Origin: Planctomycetes bacterium UBA4800 | GTDB lineage: Bacteria; Planctomycetota; UBA8108; UBA8890; UBA8898 | Length of the DNA stretch: 22,370 bases | NCBI GenBank assembly: GCA_002402755.1 | Contig: DHGK01000097.1 | Span: 1,265-23,634 of the forward strand | Reading direction: 5' to 3' | In this document: piece by piece, positions 1 to 8,510 of the stretch | Numbering within the stretch: position 1 is the stretch's first letter | How the letters are laid out: each line of letters opens with the position of its first letter | The notes under the pieces: model-generated | Seen by the model: the letters and a program-made list of their open reading frames with translations, nothing else | Told to the model about the DNA's origin: nothing | Database searches by the model: none | Made by a program: the position numbers and the translations under genes

Positions 1-581
1 GGGTGCTTCGCGAACTCGGGCAGAAGAGCCGCGTACGCGGCCTTCGCGTTCCAGACCGTGAGCTCGGGGCCGGCCGGGTTCCCGGGCGGCGTCCCGCGCC
101 CCGTGAAGTTGTTGTTCGGAAAGCAGGGCTTGAACGCGACGATGTCGTTGCGCTGCCCGGCCGCATAGGCCGTGTCCTGCCGATCGCAGGCGAGGATCTT
201 CTCCATCATACCGCCGAACTTCGGCGGCCAGTCGAAGATGTCGGTCCTGTCGCCGATCTCGCTCCCGTAAGAAGCCTCGTGGACCTCGTAGCCCTGGCTG
301 ACGAGCAGGCCGCGGAGCCCGCCGCCGTTCGGGTGCGTGGCGTAGATGCAGTTCTCGCCGGCGCGCTCGCCGGGATCGGCGAGAAGCTGCCCGCCGCAGG
401 AGTGATGGATGAAGAGGAGCCGCAGCCCGGCCCTGGGGGGCGTCGCCGGAAACGCGGAAAGATCGATCGACGGAACTCTGGGAGCCGAGCCGCTCGGGGT
501 CATCGTGCCGCCTCCTACGGGAATCATCATGACCGCCGCGAGCACCGCGAGCGCGATGCCGAGGCCGAGGAGCTTTCTCAT
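1..581 (-). CDS. Secreted SGNH-hydrolase-like protein, partial (C-terminus beyond left edge)
   Basis: The minus strand is open from an ATG at 581 to the window edge, giving 193 visible residues. A GAGAGGAA ribosome-binding sequence lies about 10 bases upstream. The first ~25 residues are a signal peptide: M-R-K-L-L, then a hydrophobic stretch to about residue 20. After a Pro/Ser-rich linker comes LRLLFIHHSCGG (residues 53-64), where the I-H-H-S block with Ser61 resembles the nucleophile block of SGNH/GDSL-like esterases found in Planctomycetes and Lentisphaerae. A later block NDIVAFKPCFPNN (145-157) is a strand plus Cys-containing turn that I associate with the same family. The catalytic Asp/His would lie in the missing C-terminus. 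It is transcribed away from the nuclease pair and is probably exported. Substrate is unknown. Family assignment is from remembered motif shape only; an uncharacterised secreted protein is the alternative. Confidence 0.6.
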   Translation of the reverse strand, partial: MRKLLGLGIALAVLAAVMMIPVGGGTMTPSGSAPRVPSIDLSAFPATPPRAGLRLLFIHHSCGGQLLADPGERAGENCIYATHPNGGGLRGLLVSQGYEVHEASYGSEIGDRTDIFDWPPKFGGMMEKILACDRQDTAYAAGQRNDIVAFKPCFPNNNFTGRGTPPGNPAGPELTVWNAKAAYAALLPEFAKH

Positions 582-612
582 GATCGTGCCGTTCCTCTCA
601 TGCGCCGGGGCG

Positions 613-641
613 ATTGTAGACCCGGAGCGTGGGGCCGGCAA
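613..641 (-). promoter_or_regulatory. Candidate sigma70-like promoter for the SGNH-like gene
   Basis: On the minus strand TTGCCG (641-636) is followed after exactly 17 bases by TACAAT (618-613), matching 4/6 and 5/6 of the consensus. Transcription would start about 25 bases before the ATG at 581. The same TTGCCG-N17 arrangement recurs upstream of two other minus-strand genes in the window. Confidence 0.5.
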
Positions 642-657
642 CACGGCGCGCGCCTTC

Positions 658-685
658 TTGCAACCGTGCCGTGCCGGTGTATACT
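658..685 (+). promoter_or_regulatory. Candidate promoter for the yhaO/yhaN-like pair
   Basis: TTGCAA (658-663), a 16-base spacer and TATACT (680-685) match 4/6 and 5/6 of the sigma70 consensus. TATACT is one of the few AT-rich hexamers in this GC-rich gap. It would give a leader of roughly 140 bases before the GTG at 836. It partly faces the minus-strand promoter at 613-641, making this a compact divergent control region. Confidence 0.45.
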
Positions 686-835
686 GCGGTTCAGGCGCAT
701 TCAGGAGCGCCGGGGCCGATGTGCGGCGTATTGACACGGGACGGCGTGCACGAATCCGCGTGCGCGCCCGGCGCCGGTCAAGGAGTACGCCGTGCCGCGC
801 GATCGCGCGCCCGGCGCGGCCGGAGAGGAGGCGGA

Positions 836-2107
836 GTGGGTTTCAGCTTCATTCATGCCGCCGACATGCATCTTGACACTCCCTTCGAGGGGATCGCGCG
901 CGTGTCGCCCGAGATCGCGTCGCAGCTTCGCGACGCGTCGCTCGACGCCTTCGACGGCCTGGTCGACTGCGCGATCCGCAACGACGCGGCGTTCGTGCTC
1001 CTCGCGGGCGACAACTACGACGGGTCCGTGCGCGGCGTGCGCGCGCAACTCCGCATGCTGCGGGGCCTGGAGCGCCTGAGCGCGCGCGGGATCAAGACCT
1101 TCATCATCAACGGCAACCACGACCCGCCGGAGGGCTGGTCGGCCGTCAAGTCCTGGCCCGAGGGCGTCACGGTGTTCGGCCACGAGACGGTCGCATCCGC
1201 GGCGGTCGAGCGCGGGGGCGTGCACCTCGCCACCGTCCACGGCATCAGCTTCTCGCAGCGCACGGCCGGCGAGAACCTGGCCGCGCGCTTCACGCGTGCG
1301 TCGGCGCCGGGGTTCCACGTGGGGCTGCTGCACTGCTCCGCGGGCGCGAACACCGAGCACGAGAGCTGCTGCCCGACCACCGTGCGCGACCTCCAGGAGG
1401 CCGGCATGAACTACTGGGCGCTCGGGCACGTGCACAAGCGCGAGTTCCTGTGCGAGGGCGGCCCCTGGATCGTCTACCCGGGCAACCTCCAGGGCCGGAG
1501 CCCCAAGCCGAGCGAGTGCGGCGCCAAGGGCGCCGTTGTCGTGGAGGTCGACGGCAGCCAGGTCGTGCGGGTCGAGTTCGCGCCGCTCGATCGCGTCAGG
1601 TTCGCCGTGTCGTTCGTCGACGTGAGCACGCTCGCGGATCTCCCGGCGCTGCGGCGCATGCTCGTCCAGCGCCTCGAGCAGCTCCGCAAGGAGCACGAGG
1701 GCCGGGGGCTGCTCGTGCGGGCCGTGCTGCGGGGCCGCGGCGGCGTCCATCGCGATCTCATCCGCCTCGGCGCGGTGGAGGCCCTGTGCGAGGACCTCCG
1801 CGGCGAGTGCAAGGGCATGGAGCCGTTCGTGTGGTGGGAGTCGATCCAGGACGCGACGCGGTCGCGCATCGATGTCGAGCAGGTCCGGCTGCGCGGCGAT
1901 TTTCTCTCCGAGCTCGTGAAGGTCGCCGAGCGCATCGGTGCGGGCGAGGAGTCGCGCGCGGCGTTCTTCCGCGATGTTTGCGCGAACCTGCCCGCCGCCC
2001 GGCTCCAGGGGAGGATCCCCGAGCTCGACGGCGGCGCCGAGGCCGAGGAGCTCGAGCGCGCCGTGATGCTCGCTCTCGAGCTGCTTGAGGAGGAATCGGA
2101 CTCGTGA
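836..2107 (+). CDS. YhaO/SbcD-like metallophosphoesterase (DNA repair exonuclease subunit)
   Basis: A 423-residue protein of the Mre11/SbcD calcineurin-like phosphoesterase superfamily, closest in look to YhaO. I chose the GTG at 836 because GGAGAGGAGG (822-831) lies 4 bases upstream and because the product then begins VGFSFIHAADMHLDTPF, the usual YhaO N-terminus. The open frame extends upstream to 629 without family similarity. Metal-site motifs appear in order: D10-x-H12, GDNYDG with Asp59, NGNHD (92-96), His166 in LLHCS, and GHVH (197-200). Family members bind two Mn2+ ions and cut DNA as exo/endonucleases with an SbcC/Rad50-type ATPase. The C-terminal third (about 290-423) is the capping or partner-binding region and is less conserved. 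Its stop overlaps the next gene's start, so the two are translationally coupled. Nuclease activity is inferred from family; all metal ligands seem present. Confidence 0.9.
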   Translation: MGFSFIHAADMHLDTPFEGIARVSPEIASQLRDASLDAFDGLVDCAIRNDAAFVLLAGDNYDGSVRGVRAQLRMLRGLERLSARGIKTFIINGNHDPPEGWSAVKSWPEGVTVFGHETVASAAVERGGVHLATVHGISFSQRTAGENLAARFTRASAPGFHVGLLHCSAGANTEHESCCPTTVRDLQEAGMNYWALGHVHKREFLCEGGPWIVYPGNLQGRSPKPSECGAKGAVVVEVDGSQVVRVEFAPLDRVRFAVSFVDVSTLADLPALRRMLVQRLEQLRKEHEGRGLLVRAVLRGRGGVHRDLIRLGAVEALCEDLRGECKGMEPFVWWESIQDATRSRIDVEQVRLRGDFLSELVKVAERIGAGEESRAAFFRDVCANLPAARLQGRIPELDGGAEAEELERAVMLALELLEEESDS

Positions 2108-5100
2108 GACTGAGCGGCTGGTACATCGACGGCTACGGCATCTTCCACGACTACGAGATGCGCGACCTGCGCGACGGGCTCACGATCTTCCTCGGCCCGA
2201 ACGAGGCCGGGAAGAGCACGCTGCTCAACTTCGTGAGCGGCGTCCTGTTCGGCTTCCCGCAGCGCCGCGGCCACGGGCCGCTGTTTCCGCCCCTGAACGG
2301 CGGGCGCCACGGCGGCCGGCTCTTCCTGGAGTGCCCCGACGGCGAGGTCGTCATCGCGCGCGAGACGGGCGACCGCAAGACTCTGCGCATCACGCTGCCC
2401 GGCGGCGAGGAGGGGACGGAAGACGACCTGCGGCGCCTCGTCGGCTACGTCGACGCGGCGCTGTACCGCACGGTGTTCGCGTTCGATCTCCACGACCTGC
2501 ACTCGTTCGAGACGCTCAAGGCCGAGGGCATACGGGACCGCATCTTCTCGGCGGGCATCGCGGGGGCGGGCGCGTCGGCGCGCCAGGTGATCGAGGCGCT
2601 CAAGGAGCGGCAGGCGGCCTTGCTGCGGCCGCGCGCGCGGGCGCTCATCACGGAGCTCCTGGATGCGCTGATCGAGACGCAGGGGAAGGCGGCCGCCGCG
2701 CGCGCGGCGGCGTCCGAGTATCCCGTGCTCGCCGCCCGGGAAGACGCGGCCGCCGCGGAGATCGCCGGCCTGGCCAGGGCCCGCGAGGAGGCCGAGGAGC
2801 GGCGGCGCGGCGCGCAGGCGCTTGTCGATCTCTGGCCTCTGTGGCGGGAGCGCGCCGAGGCCGAGGCCGAGCTCGATCGGCTGGAGCCCGTCGAGCATTT
2901 CCCCGACGATGCCGCGGCGCGGCTGGCCGCGGTGCGCGCGGAGGTCCGGAGCGCGGTCGAGCGGCGCGAGAAGCTCGTCGCCGAGCGCAGCGCCAAGGAG
3001 GCGCGGGCGCGCGAGCTGGAGAGCCGGCGCCTGCGCGCGCCGGCGCCGGACACCGAGCGCGTCGAGGCCTGCGTGCGCGCCATGGACGTGTATCTCGACC
3101 GCCGGGCGCACCTCCCCGAGGCCGAGGCGGCCCTGAGCGCGGTCGAGGATGCGCTCGCAAAGAAGCTCCGGATGCTCGGCGAGGACTGGGACGAGGCCCG
3201 CGTCCGGCGCGTCGACGGCTCGATTCCGGCGCAGGAAACGGTGCGCGCGCACGAGGCGGTGCTCGCGGAGAACGACGAGCGCGCGAATGCGGCGCGCCGC
3301 GAGCTCGACGCCAAGACGAACGAGCACCGCAAGGCCGCCGGCGAGCGCGAGCGCCTCGCCGCGTCGATCGAGAAAACGCCGCCGCCCGAGGCCGCGCTGC
3401 TGGATGCGCGCGAGCGGGCGATTCGAGGCCTGCGGGCGCGCCTCGCGGAGGCCGGCGCGGAGGAAAGCCGCGTGCAGGCGCAGGAGAGCGCGCTCAAGGA
3501 ATCGCTGCGGGCGCTCGATGCCGTGCGGGAGGCGGCCTCGCCGGCGCCGTCCGCGGCCATGGTGGCGAGCATCGCCGTGATGGCGCTCCTCGTCGCGGCG
3601 GCGGGGGGGTGGCTGCTCTCGATCGGCAAGACGGTCGAAGCGGGCTTCCTGGGCGTCTTCGCGCTGATGTTCGCGGCGACGAGCTTCCTTCTCTGGCGGT
3701 ACCGGCGCTCCGTCCTGGCGGCCGAGGGCACGCGCGTCGATCGCGAGCTGCGCGCGGGCGCCGAGTGCGAGGAGCTGGCGAGAGTCAAAATCGAGTGCGC
3801 GGCGCGCCTTCGGACGCTGCGCGAGGCGATCGCCGCGGACGGGGCCGCGCTCGGAATCGCCGGCGAGGCGACGTTCGCCGCGATCGAGGAGCAGGATGCC
3901 GCGCTCGGGCGCGATCGGGCCGCGCGCGCCCGATTCGATGCGGCGCAGGCGCAGGTGCGCGAGATCGCGGCGCGCGAGCGGGAGATCGAGGAAGATGTCA
4001 AGCGGCACGCGGCGGCGCTCGAGGGCGCCGCGGTGGCCCGGAAGGCGGCGGCCGCCGAGTGGGCCCGCTGGAAGCGCGAGCGGGACCTTCCCGAGGCGCT
4101 CATGCCGCGGGGGACGCTCGATTTCTTCCGCGACGCGGCCGCGGCCTGCGACCTCATCGCCGCGCGCGACGAGGCGCGCCGGCGGCGCGATGGGCTGGTC
4201 CGCGAGATCGCCGCGTGGGAGGAGGATGCGCGCGCGGCGTGCGCGGCGGCGGGCGTCGAGCCCGGCGGCGAGGTTCCGTCCGAAAGGCTTCCCGAGGAGA
4301 TCCGCGCGCTCGCGCGCCGCTGTCGCGAGGATGAGGAGCTCGGCGCCCAGCTCGCGGCGCTGGCGGCCGCGATCGCCGAGCTGGACGAGAAGATCGAGAT
4401 CGAGCGCGGCTCGTGCGCCCGGGCGGAGGAGGAGCGCGACGCGCTCTTCGCCGAGGGCGGCGCGGCGGACGAGGCGGAGTTCCGCACGCGGCTCGCGGCG
4501 TTCCAGACGCGGTGCGAGCTCAAGAGCCGCATTGCCGACCGGGAGCGTCAGATCGCGGAGCGCCTCGGCGCCGGGCCGCGCGCCGAGGCGGCGCGCGCGG
4601 CGCTCGCCGCGGGCGAGGTCGACCGCTGGCAGGCGGCGCTCGAAGAGGCCGAGGAGAAGATCGCGGCGATCGAGGCCGAGCGCGATGCCGCGCTCGGCCG
4701 CGCGCGCGATGCGGAGCGCGCGCGGCGCGACCTGGAGGCCTCGGCCGACGTCGCCGCGCGGGAGACCGAGTGCGCCGCGTACGCGATGGAGCTCGAGCAC
4801 GCGGTGCGGAGCTGGCGCGTGGCGGCGGCCGCCGCCGAGCTCATCGAGCGCACGCTGGAGGAGTTCGCGCGCAGCCGCCAGCCCGCCGTGCTCGCCGAGG
4901 CGGCGGAGATGTTCTCGGTCGTGACGGACGGCGCCTACGAGAAGATCATGCAGACGGAGGATGGGACCGGGCTCAAGGTGGTCGACCGGCGGGGGGCGAT
5001 GAAGGGCCCCGAGGCGCTGAGCCGCGGCACGGCGGAGCAGCTCTACCTGTGCCTGCGTCTGGGTCTCATCGCGGAGTTCGGGCGGCGGCACGTGACGCTG

Positions 5101-5418
5101 CCCCTCATCATGGACGACGTGCTCGTCAACTTCGACATCGAGCGCGCGCGCGCCATGGCGGCGGTGTTCGATGCGTTCGCGCGCGATCGCCAGGTGCTGC
5201 TCTTCACCTGCCACCACGAGACCGTGGCGCTGTTCCAGGACATGTCGCCCGGGACGCGCGTCCTGCGCATGGATCGCGCCGGCCCGGGCCGGGGCGAGGA
5301 GGCGGCGGAGCAGGCGGACGAGGACGCCGCGGCGGACGCGCGCGAAGATGCGATCGAAGATGCGATCGAGGATGCGATCGAGGATGCGATCGAGGACGCG
5401 GAGGAAGAGCGCGAGTAG
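2104..5418 (+). CDS. YhaN/SbcC-like AAA ATPase with central membrane hairpin
   Basis: A 1104-residue SMC/Rad50-type ATPase, the likely partner of the upstream nuclease. It starts at GTG 2104, overlapping the previous stop in a GTGA arrangement. The N-terminal lobe has Walker A GPNEAGKST (31-39), followed by the FGFP..PLNGGRHGG region typical of YhaN. Long Ala/Glu/Arg-rich coiled coils fill about 190-470 and 545-930. They are separated by two hydrophobic segments (about 486-507 and 513-535) where Rad50 would carry its CxxC zinc hook; I see no CxxC there. The C-terminal lobe has signature LSRGT (972-976), Walker B LIMDD with Asp1004/Asp1005, and a switch-type His at 1037. YhaN proteins share the transmembrane hairpin, so this complex is probably membrane-tethered. 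The C-terminus ends in an acidic tail (about 1066-1104) made partly by a 12-base tandem repeat. Role in DNA-end processing is inferred from family and coupling. Confidence 0.9.
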   Translation: MRLSGWYIDGYGIFHDYEMRDLRDGLTIFLGPNEAGKSTLLNFVSGVLFGFPQRRGHGPLFPPLNGGRHGGRLFLECPDGEVVIARETGDRKTLRITLPGGEEGTEDDLRRLVGYVDAALYRTVFAFDLHDLHSFETLKAEGIRDRIFSAGIAGAGASARQVIEALKERQAALLRPRARALITELLDALIETQGKAAAARAAASEYPVLAAREDAAAAEIAGLARAREEAEERRRGAQALVDLWPLWRERAEAEAELDRLEPVEHFPDDAAARLAAVRAEVRSAVERREKLVAERSAKEARARELESRRLRAPAPDTERVEACVRAMDVYLDRRAHLPEAEAALSAVEDALAKKLRMLGEDWDEARVRRVDGSIPAQETVRAHEAVLAENDERANAARRELDAKTNEHRKAAGERERLAASIEKTPPPEAALLDARERAIRGLRARLAEAGAEESRVQAQESALKESLRALDAVREAASPAPSAAMVASIAVMALLVAAAGGWLLSIGKTVEAGFLGVFALMFAATSFLLWRYRRSVLAAEGTRVDRELRAGAECEELARVKIECAARLRTLREAIAADGAALGIAGEATFAAIEEQDAALGRDRAARARFDAAQAQVREIAAREREIEEDVKRHAAALEGAAVARKAAAAEWARWKRERDLPEALMPRGTLDFFRDAAAACDLIAARDEARRRRDGLVREIAAWEEDARAACAAAGVEPGGEVPSERLPEEIRALARRCREDEELGAQLAALAAAIAELDEKIEIERGSCARAEEERDALFAEGGAADEAEFRTRLAAFQTRCELKSRIADRERQIAERLGAGPRAEAARAALAAGEVDRWQAALEEAEEKIAAIEAERDAALGRARDAERARRDLEASADVAARETECAAYAMELEHAVRSWRVAAAAAELIERTLEEFARSRQPAVLAEAAEMFSVVTDGAYEKIMQTEDGTGLKVVDRRGAMKGPEALSRGTAEQLYLCLRLGLIAEFGRRHVTLPLIMDDVLVNFDIERARAMAAVFDAFARDRQVLLFTCHHETVALFQDMSPGTRVLRMDRAGPGRGEEAAEQADEDAAADAREDAIEDAIEDAIEDAIEDAEEERE
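5347..5394 (+). repeat. In-frame 12-bp tandem repeat (4 copies) in the acidic C-terminal tail
   Basis: Four successive copies of GATGCGATCGAG occur here, the first with a final A. Each encodes D-A-I-E. A degenerate copy (GACGCGGAGGAA) follows and Glu/Asp-rich codons precede. Because the unit is a multiple of three, copy-number change keeps the frame of the SbcC-like gene and only lengthens or shortens the acidic tail. Confidence 0.9.
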
Positions 5419-5524
5419 GCGTCCGGCCGGGGCCGACACGGCGGTTCTCGCGCCCTCGCGCGCCGGCGTCCCGGCGTTCGGCGGGGCGGTTCCGCCCGCG
5501 CGGGCGACGGAAGGAGAGTTCGAT

Positions 5525-8506
5525 ATGTTGATTGCATGCATGGGCGGTCTCGTCGCCTTGAGCGCGGCGGCGGGGAATCTGCTTCCCAACCCATCGTTCG
5601 ACCGGACGGCGGAACCCTGGCGCGCGGCGGGCGGCGCCGCGACGTACGCGCCCGGCGACGGCCGCGGCGGCGCGGGCTGCCTTCTGGTTGCGCGCGGCAA
5701 GGAGGACGCGAGCGCGTGGGTGTGCGAGGCCGGCGGCATCGAGGCCGGCGCGACCTATCTCTTCTCGTTCTGGGCGAAGCAGATGGCGGCCGGGGGCGGC
5801 GGCTGCATCGTGTCCGGCCCCACGGGCATGAACCACGACGTCAACGTCGGCTCGGAATGGACGCGGTGCGAGTTCCTGTTTCCGGTCGCGCCCTCGCACA
5901 AGGGCGGCCTCCTGTGCCGCCTCGGCACGTGGACGAAGGACGCCGCGGTCGCGTTCGACGACGCGGCGCTGCAACCGGCGGCGCTCTTCCATCGCAAGGT
6001 CGGAGGATGCGTCCTGGGAGAGGGCGAGGAGATCTCCGGCCGCACGTACCGCTTCGCCGCGCCGTTCGATTCGGTGTTCGGCGCCGCGAGCCGGCCGCTT
6101 GCGGACTTCGCGTGCGGGTACAACTCGAACCGCTGGTGCTTCGACCACGGAAGCTGGGTGCGCTACCGCCACGAGCTCGGCGCGATGCCGTTTGCCGGCG
6201 CCCGCGTGTCGGTGCAGCTCGGCTACCACACGGGCGGGACGCTTCTCGTCGAGGCGCGCGGCGACGGGGCCGCGTGGGTGCGGGCCGGCGCGATCGACAA
6301 GCTTGGCGCGGCCGAGTTCGCGCTGCCTGCCGAGCTCTTCCCGGCGCGCGCCGTCGAGGTCAGGCTCGCGCGCGGCGACAGGGGGCCGGGCGCGTTCCAG
6401 GTGCACGCCTACGGCCTGGAAGCCGCGCTGGGCGCGGATCCCGGCGCCGCCGGCCGCGGCCGGACGACCTTCCTCGTCCTGGAGGAGCAGTCGAATTCGC
6501 TCGACGTGACCGTGACAAGCCTCGGCGACCTCGTGCCGGGCGGCGCGAACGAGGTCGCGCTCCAGTGCCGCGCGCCCGCCGATGTCTCGTTCGCGCTGGA
6601 GTACGGGCCTGCGGGCGGCGAGCGGCGCGTGAGCCGGAACGCCGTGCGGAAGGAAGGCGGCGTCGCGCTTCCCTACGAGCTTGCCGAGGCGGGCGCGTAC
6701 GAGCTCGCGATCGTCGCCAGGGACGGGGCGCAGCGCGTCGTGTACCGCGCGCGCACGGCATTCTCCGTCCCGCCGCTTCTCGGCGCCGATTTCGGCCGGC
6801 GCGTTCCCGGTCGGGCCGCGCCCGCGCTCGGACTCTGGTGGTGCGCGGCGGCCGAGAAGGTGGGGCGGGAGCGGCCCGCGCCGGAGAAGGAGGAGCCGAT
6901 CCGCATCGAGGCGGCTGCGAACGAGGAGGAGGCGTTCCAGCTCGTCCTGCGTCCGGCCGCCGCCCTGAAGGGCGTCCGCGTGAGCTTCGCCGCGCCCGAG
7001 GGCGCGGGCGTGACGACGCGCGTGCGCGAGGTCGCGTACGTGGACATCGCGCGACCAAGCGACTACTCGGGTTGCGCCGGCCTGTGGCCCGATCCGCTGC
7101 CCGAGCACGCGGCGCCGATCGATCTCGCCGCGGGGCGCAATCAACCGTTCTGGCTGTCGGTGCGGACCGGCCCGGCCGCCGCGGCGGGCGGCGTGCGCCT
7201 GACGGCGCGCATCGAGGCCGAGGGCGGCGTACGCGCCGAGATCCCGGTCGACCTGCGCGTCTTCGGCTTCGCGCTGCCCGCCGAGCACAGCGTGACGACG
7301 GCGTTCGGTTTCAGCCCGCACGTGATGGCCGAGTACCACCGCGTCGCCGGACAGGACGAGCGGCGCCGGCTCTTCGATCTCTACATGCAGAACTTCCGCG
7401 ACCACAGGATCTCGCCCTACGATTTCGCGCCCTACGATCCGATCGGGGTCAAGATCACGGGCGCCGCGTCGGAGGAGACCGATCCGGCCGCGGTCGAGGT
7501 CGCGGTCGATTTCACGGCCTGGGACGCGCAGGCCGCGAAGTACCTCGACGGGTACCGGTTCGATTCGTTCAGCCTGCACCTTCGCGGGCTCGGCGGCGGG
7601 ACGTTCCACAGCCGGAGCTACGGGAGCTTCGGGCCGTACCGGCAGGGGACGGCGGGGTACCGGGCCCTCATGAAGAAGTACGCCTCGCAGGTCGAGGATC
7701 ACCTGCGCGCCAAGGGTTGGCTCTCCAAGGCGTACATCTACTGGTTCGACGAGCCGGAGGAGAAGGACTACGAGTTCGTGAAGGAAGGCATGGCGGAGAT
7801 CCGCGCCGCGGCGCCGGGCCTTGCGCGCATGCTCACCGAGGAGCCGGGGCCGGCGCTTGCGGGCAGCGTCGACATCTGGTGCCCGATCCTGGACCAGGGC
7901 GCGCCGGCCGCGATCAAGGAGCGCATAGAGGCGGGCGAGCGGGTGTGGTGGTACGTGTGCTGCGGCCCGCGTGCGCCGTACCTCGGGCTCTTCATCGACC
8001 ACCCCGCGACCGACCTGCGCGTCTGGCTGTGGCTGAGCTGGAAGTACGGCGTCACGGGGATTCTCGTCTGGCAGAGCAACTACTGGACGAGTCCCTGCGC
8101 GTACCCCAAGGAGCGCCAGGATCCGTGGAAGGATCCCATGAGCTACGTGAGCGGGTACAGCTTTCCGCCCGGGCACATCGGCTACTGGGGGAACGGCGAC
8201 GGGCGCTTCATCTACCCGCCGCGCGGCGTCGAGGGGCCGACGCTGTGCGGGCCCGTCGACTCGATCCGCTGGGAGATGCTCAGGGAAGGCATCGAGGACT
8301 ACGAGTACCTCGCGCTGCTCGCGCGGCTGATCGACCGGGCGCGCGCGAAGGGCCGCGACACGGCCGCGTTCGCGCCGCTTCTCGCGGTGCCCGACGAGAT
8401 CTGCGCCGACGCGCGCACGTACACGCGCTCGCCGGCGCCGATCCTCGCGCGGCGGCAGGCCGTCGGGCGCGCGATCGAGGCCCTCGGCGCGCTGCTGAAG
8501 GAATAG
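5525..8506 (+). CDS. DUF4091 / GH123-like glycoside hydrolase, probably exported
   Basis: A 993-residue protein. The ATG at 5525 follows GGAAGGAGAG (5509-5518) by 6 bases. Residues 1-17 are a short hydrophobic leader (MLIACMGGLVALSAAAG) lacking N-terminal positive charge, so export is likely but not certain. Residues 18-160 begin NLLPNPSFD, the hallmark of carbohydrate-binding (CBM4/9-like) jelly rolls. Further beta-rich modules follow to about residue 570. The C-terminal ~400 residues match DUF4091, the catalytic domain of family GH123. YWFDEPEEKDY carries the adjacent Asp742-Glu743 pair expected for the substrate-assisted mechanism, and the domain closes with LREGIEDYEYLALL. Characterised GH123 enzymes are N-acetyl-beta-galactosaminidases, but the wider family is untested, so the substrate here is inferred only as a 2-acetamido sugar. 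Its stop lies 4 bases before the nitrilase-like gene, indicating co-translation. Confidence 0.85.
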   Translation: MLIACMGGLVALSAAAGNLLPNPSFDRTAEPWRAAGGAATYAPGDGRGGAGCLLVARGKEDASAWVCEAGGIEAGATYLFSFWAKQMAAGGGGCIVSGPTGMNHDVNVGSEWTRCEFLFPVAPSHKGGLLCRLGTWTKDAAVAFDDAALQPAALFHRKVGGCVLGEGEEISGRTYRFAAPFDSVFGAASRPLADFACGYNSNRWCFDHGSWVRYRHELGAMPFAGARVSVQLGYHTGGTLLVEARGDGAAWVRAGAIDKLGAAEFALPAELFPARAVEVRLARGDRGPGAFQVHAYGLEAALGADPGAAGRGRTTFLVLEEQSNSLDVTVTSLGDLVPGGANEVALQCRAPADVSFALEYGPAGGERRVSRNAVRKEGGVALPYELAEAGAYELAIVARDGAQRVVYRARTAFSVPPLLGADFGRRVPGRAAPALGLWWCAAAEKVGRERPAPEKEEPIRIEAAANEEEAFQLVLRPAAALKGVRVSFAAPEGAGVTTRVREVAYVDIARPSDYSGCAGLWPDPLPEHAAPIDLAAGRNQPFWLSVRTGPAAAAGGVRLTARIEAEGGVRAEIPVDLRVFGFALPAEHSVTTAFGFSPHVMAEYHRVAGQDERRRLFDLYMQNFRDHRISPYDFAPYDPIGVKITGAASEETDPAAVEVAVDFTAWDAQAAKYLDGYRFDSFSLHLRGLGGGTFHSRSYGSFGPYRQGTAGYRALMKKYASQVEDHLRAKGWLSKAYIYWFDEPEEKDYEFVKEGMAEIRAAAPGLARMLTEEPGPALAGSVDIWCPILDQGAPAAIKERIEAGERVWWYVCCGPRAPYLGLFIDHPATDLRVWLWLSWKYGVTGILVWQSNYWTSPCAYPKERQDPWKDPMSYVSGYSFPPGHIGYWGNGDGRFIYPPRGVEGPTLCGPVDSIRWEMLREGIEDYEYLALLARLIDRARAKGRDTAAFAPLLAVPDEICADARTYTRSPAPILARRQAVGRAIEALGALLKE

Positions 8507-8510
8507 GAGC

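Noticed and set aside
3..734. Plus-strand open frame over the left-edge gene and its promoter region
   Set aside because: Its product is Arg/Pro-rich without motifs, whereas the minus strand shows a signal peptide and a conserved hydrolase-like block.
5347..5394. The four 12-base units as a CRISPR array or iteron set
   Set aside because: Units are contiguous with no spacers, lie inside a coding frame and encode a simple acidic repeat.
836..5418. The nuclease/ATPase pair as a novel defence system
   Set aside because: All motifs fit the known YhaO/YhaN (SbcCD-like) pair, and no defence partner genes lie beside it.
5484..5497. GGGCGG-TT-CCGCCC palindrome after the SbcC-like gene as a terminator
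   Set aside because: The loop would be only 2-4 bases and no T-run follows; GC-rich palindromes are frequent by chance here.
1474..5739. A 4.3-kb open frame on the minus strand opposite the YhaO/YhaN pair
   Set aside because: Arg/Ala/Leu-rich shadow without motifs, while the plus strand encodes complete ATPase and nuclease motifs.
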